Shown here piece after piece: positions 60,632 to 64,000 of a stretch of DNA of 64,000 nucleotides. The stretch spans positions 744,001 through 808,000 of the forward strand of contig CBDFJZ010000008.1 in the NCBI GenBank assembly GCA_965248675.1, read 5' to 3'. This stretch comes from UBA6627 sp965248675. Its GTDB lineage: Bacteria; Chloroflexota; Dehalococcoidia; UBA2979. The translations under genes were made by a program, and so were the position numbers. Within the stretch, counting starts at the first letter, position 1. Each line of letters begins with the position of its first letter. The notes below the pieces were generated by a model. That model was not told the origin of the DNA. It made no database searches and was given only the letters and a program-made list of their open reading frames with translations.

Positions 60632-61874
60632 GAACGTCGTCCGGAGCGCTCGCGACCACCGGGGCGACGACTTCGGGTGGGCTGGACGTGGTGGCTCGCC
60701 GCGAAAGCCAATGCGCGAAGATGTCAATCGCGACTTGCAGCGCCGCGATCGCTGCGAGTATTACCGCGAACGCCGCCGGTTCGAGGTTGCTGCCGGTCGC
60801 GCCGAGGATCACGACCAGTGCAGCGCCGCCGAGACGGAGCAGCGCCTTGCGTTGGAAATGCATCAGGCCGTCCGGGCTGCTGCTGCTGACGAGGATCATC
60901 GCCATCGCGAGATATGCCCCGGCAACGCCGGCAACGGCCAACCAACGGTGAGCCGCCTCGAACTCATGGCCGGCCGAGGCAATGACGAGTTCCTCGACGC
61001 CGATCCCCGCCATGGTGAGCGCAATGACGAGCGGGAGGTGACTATAGATCCAGGCGGTGGGATGCCAGTCGTGCACGCGATTTGGGTCGCGGCGGACCAC
61101 GGAACCCTCGATGTTGTCGAAGTAGACCCACCAGAGGCTGGCGGCCATCACCACCCCCGCGACACCGACCGAGGCAGACGCGAACGCCCATTCCTCGTTC
61201 GCGACGCCGGCGACGACCGCGGCAATCGACTCGCCGAGAACGAGGATCGTGAACAGGCCGAAGCGCTCCGGGAGGTGGGAGACGCTGAGCGGGACCCGCG
61301 CCTGCTCACGCCTCATCAGCCACGGCGTGGCAAAGGAGATCGCGAGGCCGACGGCCCAGAGCAGATAGCGCCACGGCGCCGGCACGAATACCGAGGCGAC
61401 CCAGATCACCACCTCGATCGAGAAGCCCTTGAGGTAGCCGGACACTAGCGGCTGAGTATCCGGGACGTACCGCCACGCTCGGGCGTACATCACGACCAGT
61501 GCGAGCCGGACCGCGGCGTAAGAGGCGGCAAACGGGCGCGAGATCGTGCCGAGTTCCTGATCGCCGAGGCCGATCGCGGCCGCCATGCCGGCAACACCGA
61601 TCATCTGGGCGACGGCGAGCAACCGCTGCCCGCTGTCGTCGGTGTCGTACCGATCCGCGAAGAACGTGAAGCTGGCCCACGCCCACCAGAGGATGGTGAA
61701 CAGCGCCGCGAACTCGAAGAAGCCTTCCCAGCTCAGGTCGTGGAGGAAGCGCGCACCGAGGCGCGCCACGGCAACGACAAAGACGAGGTCGTAAAAGAGC
61801 TCGGTCCAGGTGGCGCGGCGCTCGTCGGTCTCCAGCGTGCGGAGACGCGGCGGCCGCCAGATCACTCGATCCAC
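60621..61874 (-). CDS. ltrA: Low temperature requirement protein A (LtrA) family membrane protein
   Basis: 417 residues with about 11 hydrophobic helices. N-terminal signature ERRATWTELFYDLVFVVAVA, then LGESIAAVVAGVANEEWAFA and NRVHDWHPTAWIYSHLPLVI are family-typical. Function is not established; named from Listeria cold growth. GTG 61874 is chosen: it has GGGAG upstream and a TAGGAT -10 candidate 45 bases before, and it starts at VDRVIWRPPRL near the family N-terminus. A frame from 61991 would add a non-membrane, Arg-rich leader. The C-terminus overlaps the MBL gene by 11 bases. Confidence 0.88.
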   Translation of the reverse strand: MDRVIWRPPRLRTLETDERRATWTELFYDLVFVVAVARLGARFLHDLSWEGFFEFAALFTILWWAWASFTFFADRYDTDDSGQRLLAVAQMIGVAGMAAAIGLGDQELGTISRPFAASYAAVRLALVVMYARAWRYVPDTQPLVSGYLKGFSIEVVIWVASVFVPAPWRYLLWAVGLAISFATPWLMRREQARVPLSVSHLPERFGLFTILVLGESIAAVVAGVANEEWAFASASVGVAGVVMAASLWWVYFDNIEGSVVRRDPNRVHDWHPTAWIYSHLPLVIALTMAGIGVEELVIASAGHEFEAAHRWLAVAGVAGAYLAMAMILVSSSSPDGLMHFQRKALLRLGGAALVVILGATGSNLEPAAFAVILAAIAALQVAIDIFAHWLSRRATTSSPPEVVAPVVASAPDDVHAG

Positions 61875-61918
61875 GTCGCTCCCGCCGCAGGTCAGATCGC
61901 CGTTGCCGGCCAGCGAAC

Positions 61919-61924
61919 ATCCTA
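61919..61924 (-). promoter_or_regulatory. Candidate -10 element TAGGAT of ltrA
   Basis: Minus-strand TAGGAT, 45 bases before GTG 61874. Its place supports the short start. Confidence 0.45.
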
Positions 61925-62023
61925 CTGTTCGGGCGGGAATTCGACCGTGGCGCGCCCGCCCGGCGTGAGCGAGCAACCCGCGCGGACGCACCGCGCCGGG
62001 GGCGGGTAGGACAACGGTTGTTG

Positions 62024-62029
62024 TAGAAT
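62024..62029 (+). promoter_or_regulatory. Candidate -10 element TAGAAT with an overlapping inverted repeat
   Basis: TAGAATCCGCGC, 36 bases before ATG 62065. ACAAC/GTTGT (62011-62015 with 62020-62024) overlaps its left end and could be an operator. Confidence 0.5.
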
Positions 62030-62064
62030 CCGCGCGACGGGCGACGACCGAGGGGGGTCACGAC

Positions 62065-63168
62065 ATGCAGGGCGATCCGCTGCACACTAGATTGTGCGAC
62101 GAGTACGGGTGCGAGGTGCCGATCGTGGCCTTCGCACACACGAAAGATGTGATCGTCGCGGTCACGAACGCCGGTGGGATCGGCATCCTCGGCGCGACCG
62201 GTCAGACGCCTGACGAGCTGCGCTCGAACATTCACTGGATCAGGGAACGCGTCGGCGACAAGCCGTTCGGCGTCGACCTGCTGGTGCCGGCCTCTTTCGT
62301 CGAGGGCAACCGCGAGGACCTCGAGGAGATGATCCCGCAGGAGCACCGCGACTTCGTCGAGGGGCTGCACAGCACGAACAACATCCCGAAGCCGACGGAC
62401 AGCGACGAGCGGTCGCCGAATCTGATCCGGCGGGCGCGCGAGTCGCTGGACGTGATCTTCGATGAGCACGTTCCGATCTTCGCTTCGGGGCTGGGGAGTC
62501 CGGCCTTCGTGCTCGACGAGGCTCACGAGGCAGGCACGAAGGTCTGGGGATTGATCGGACTGCCTCGGCAGGCGCGGCGGCAGGTCGAGGCCGGGGTGGA
62601 CGTGGTGATCGCGCAGGGTTACGACTCGGGCGGCCACAGCGGGACGATCGGGACCTTCACGCTGGTGCCCGAGGTGGTCGAGATCGCCGAGGGCAGCGAC
62701 ACACTGGTGCTGGCCGCAGGCGGCGTCTCCAACGGGCGGCACCTAGCGGCGGCGCTGGCGATGGGCGCGGCCGGGATCTGGACCGGGACGATCTGGCTCG
62801 CCACGCACGAGTCCGAGACGGAGATGTTCCTCAAGCAACGGCTGATCGACGCGAAGGTCGAAGACGCCGTGCAGTCGCGAGCGACCTCGGGGAAGCCGAT
62901 CCGCCAGCTGCGCTCCAACTGGTCCGAGACTTGGAAGCAGCCGGACGCGCCAGTGCCGCTGCAGATGCCGCTGCAGGGCATGCTGGTGCGAGACGTGCAG
63001 GCCGGGATCAAAGAAGCGCGGTTGGAGGACTGGATGACGACACCGGCCGGTCAGGCCGTGGTCGGCATCCACGAGATCAAGCCGGCGGCCGAGGTGGTCT
63101 TCAGCCTCGCCGAGGAGGCGATGGAGCAGTTCGACCGGGTGACCGGCGAGCCCGTCGCCGGGGACTGA
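62065..63168 (+). CDS. Nitronate monooxygenase-like flavoprotein (copy 2)
   Basis: 367 residues, close paralogue of 58528-59637 with the same start (DPLHTRLCDEYGCEVPI), the same QGYDSGGHSGTIGTFTLVPE centre and the same end (EQFDRVTGEPVAGD). Differences are clustered around residues 110-130 (TNNIPKPTDSDER against ENGISEAKPRREGG). ATG 62065 has GGGGGTC upstream. It is followed after 3 bases by an unknown 89-residue protein and then etfB, so it may pass electrons to or work alongside the ETF system. Confidence 0.92.
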   Translation: MQGDPLHTRLCDEYGCEVPIVAFAHTKDVIVAVTNAGGIGILGATGQTPDELRSNIHWIRERVGDKPFGVDLLVPASFVEGNREDLEEMIPQEHRDFVEGLHSTNNIPKPTDSDERSPNLIRRARESLDVIFDEHVPIFASGLGSPAFVLDEAHEAGTKVWGLIGLPRQARRQVEAGVDVVIAQGYDSGGHSGTIGTFTLVPEVVEIAEGSDTLVLAAGGVSNGRHLAAALAMGAAGIWTGTIWLATHESETEMFLKQRLIDAKVEDAVQSRATSGKPIRQLRSNWSETWKQPDAPVPLQMPLQGMLVRDVQAGIKEARLEDWMTTPAGQAVVGIHEIKPAAEVVFSLAEEAMEQFDRVTGEPVAGD

Positions 63169-63171
63169 GGC

Positions 63172-63441
63172 GTGGCTGATCCCGCGGAGGATCAGATCGA
63201 GCTCACGTTCGACGGCTCGATCGCGGGCAAACACGCTGAAGCAGACGGCGGGAGTCACGTCGCCGGCACGAACTTCGCGGCCCGTCAGGCGTTCGCGGGA
63301 ACGCTGACGGGGCGCCGCATGGCGCAGGGCGATCCGCCGTGGCAGTTCCTCGAGATGGGCGATTTCACGGAGAAGCCGGAGGGCTTCAACCACGACGTCG
63401 TGTGGTGCCACGAGGGCGACGTCTATATCGATCAGGAGTGA
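63172..63441 (+). CDS. Hypothetical protein, 89 aa, between NMO and etfB
   Basis: Not recognised. GTG 63172 follows the NMO stop by three bases (TGA GGC GTG), so the genes are tightly linked. The protein is acidic at both ends, with one Cys (VVWCHEGDVYIDQE at the C-terminus) and a conserved-looking WQFLEMGDFTEKPEGFNHD. No membrane segment or cluster motif. It may belong to the ETF-linked operon. Confidence 0.65.
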   Translation: MADPAEDQIELTFDGSIAGKHAEADGGSHVAGTNFAARQAFAGTLTGRRMAQGDPPWQFLEMGDFTEKPEGFNHDVVWCHEGDVYIDQE

Positions 63442-63471
63442 TCGGCCGAGTTCGGCACGAAGGGCGTGAGC

Positions 63472-64000
63472 GTGCACATCCTCGTCTGCGCGAAGCAGGT
63501 GCTCGACCCGGAGGGCGTGAACAGCTACGCGCTGTGGGGGCGCCTCGAGGTCGATGAGACCGGACGCGGCTTCGATACCGGCGGCGCGATTCCGCGCATC
63601 ATCAACGCCTACGACGAACAAGCGGTCGAGGCGGCGCTGCGGCTGCGAGACGCCGGCGTCGAATGCACGATCACTGTCGCGATCGTGGGTGCCGAGGACG
63701 CGACGACGATCCTGCGACGTTGCATCGCGATGGGCGCCGATCGCGCGATCGAGGTGCAGAGCGCCGAGGCAGGCACAGACGGATTCCACACCGCGACGAT
63801 CCTCGCCGGACTCGTCCGCGAGTTGGGCGACGTCGACCTCGTGATCTGCGGTCGCCAGGGGTCGGACTTCGACCAGGGGACCGTGCCGGCGGTGCTCGCC
63901 GAGCGCCTCGATTGGGCGTACGTCACGATGTCCTCGGGCGTGGCAATTGAGGGCGACGCGCTGCGGGTGACGCGCGTGACGCCGTTCGGCGAGGAGCTCG
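63472..64000 (+). CDS. etfB: Electron transfer flavoprotein beta subunit (C-terminus outside window)
   Basis: 176 residues are visible. Start HILVCAKQVLDPEGVNSYAL, then PRIINAYDEQAVEAALRLRD, TILRRCIAMGADRAIEV and LVICGRQGSDFDQGTVPAVL (AMP-binding), as in ETF beta. ETF accepts electrons from acyl-CoA dehydrogenases and gives them to the quinone pool. GTG 63472 gives the standard N-terminus with GAAGGG seven bases upstream; GTG 63466 is also in frame. The frame is open at the right edge. Confidence 0.93.
   Translation, partial: MHILVCAKQVLDPEGVNSYALWGRLEVDETGRGFDTGGAIPRIINAYDEQAVEAALRLRDAGVECTITVAIVGAEDATTILRRCIAMGADRAIEVQSAEAGTDGFHTATILAGLVRELGDVDLVICGRQGSDFDQGTVPAVLAERLDWAYVTMSSGVAIEGDALRVTRVTPFGEEL

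Overview
The window is high-GC (roughly two thirds G+C by eye), densely coded bacterial DNA with no rRNA, tRNA, phage or CRISPR. Several traits recall Chloroflexota (SAR202/Dehalococcoidia-like) or deep Actinobacteriota: a Tat-type lipoprotein binding protein with a Thr/Ala/Pro-rich linker, several luciferase-like flavin oxidoreductases, many class III CoA transferases and short-chain dehydrogenases, an enolase-superfamily remnant and an FHA/winged-helix regulator. This placement is inference from gene content. Many promoters seem to use a -10 of the form TAG(N)AT followed by a GC-rich tract, 30-70 bases before the start codon. Layout: 1-13137 holds a fused biotin carboxylase/carrier/carboxyltransferase (left end outside the window), CaiB/BaiF (class III) CoA transferases and two stand-alone acyl-CoA carboxyltransferases. 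13483-17267 encodes a peptide/nickel-type ABC importer (lipoprotein plus two permeases, no ATPases). 17365-25149 is a co-directional run of double-domain CoA transferase, carboxyltransferase, a second double-domain CoA transferase (frameshifted) and acyl-CoA dehydrogenase. 25276-28854 carries two luciferase-like oxidoreductases, an SDR and an unknown protein. 28885-31002 is decayed DNA (epoxide hydrolase, frameshifted LacI regulator, esterase) around an intact 3Fe-4S ferredoxin, followed by a P450. 32355-39279 (minus) has two carboxyltransferases, another double-domain CoA transferase and an LLM enzyme. 39469-42990 (minus) has an SGNH hydrolase, an enolase paralogue with altered active site, an APH-type kinase and a mandelate-racemase-family remnant. 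43246-47286 has an SDR followed by broken genes: a sulfatase, an alpha/beta hydrolase tail, a LacI fragment and a Ser/Thr-kinase/Kelch chimera. 47322-53574 has the FHA regulator, an SDR, a cyclase-family hydrolase and E1alpha/E1beta/E2 of a 2-oxoacid dehydrogenase. 53632-64000 has SnoaL and NIPSNAP proteins, an acyl-CoA dehydrogenase, two further CoA transferases, two nitronate monooxygenase paralogues in inverted orientation around an MBL hydrolase and LtrA, and the start of etfB. Taken together this looks like a catabolic island: acids are taken up, activated by CoA transfer, oxidised by P450, LLM enzymes, SDRs and acyl-CoA dehydrogenases feeding ETF, and (de)carboxylated. The most striking element is a reiterated module pairing a biotin-type carboxyltransferase with CaiB/BaiF proteins that are either tandem fusions (one domain with the catalytic Asp, one without) or an adjacent split pair of the same kind. 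The second main candidate is a kinase plus altered-enolase pair.
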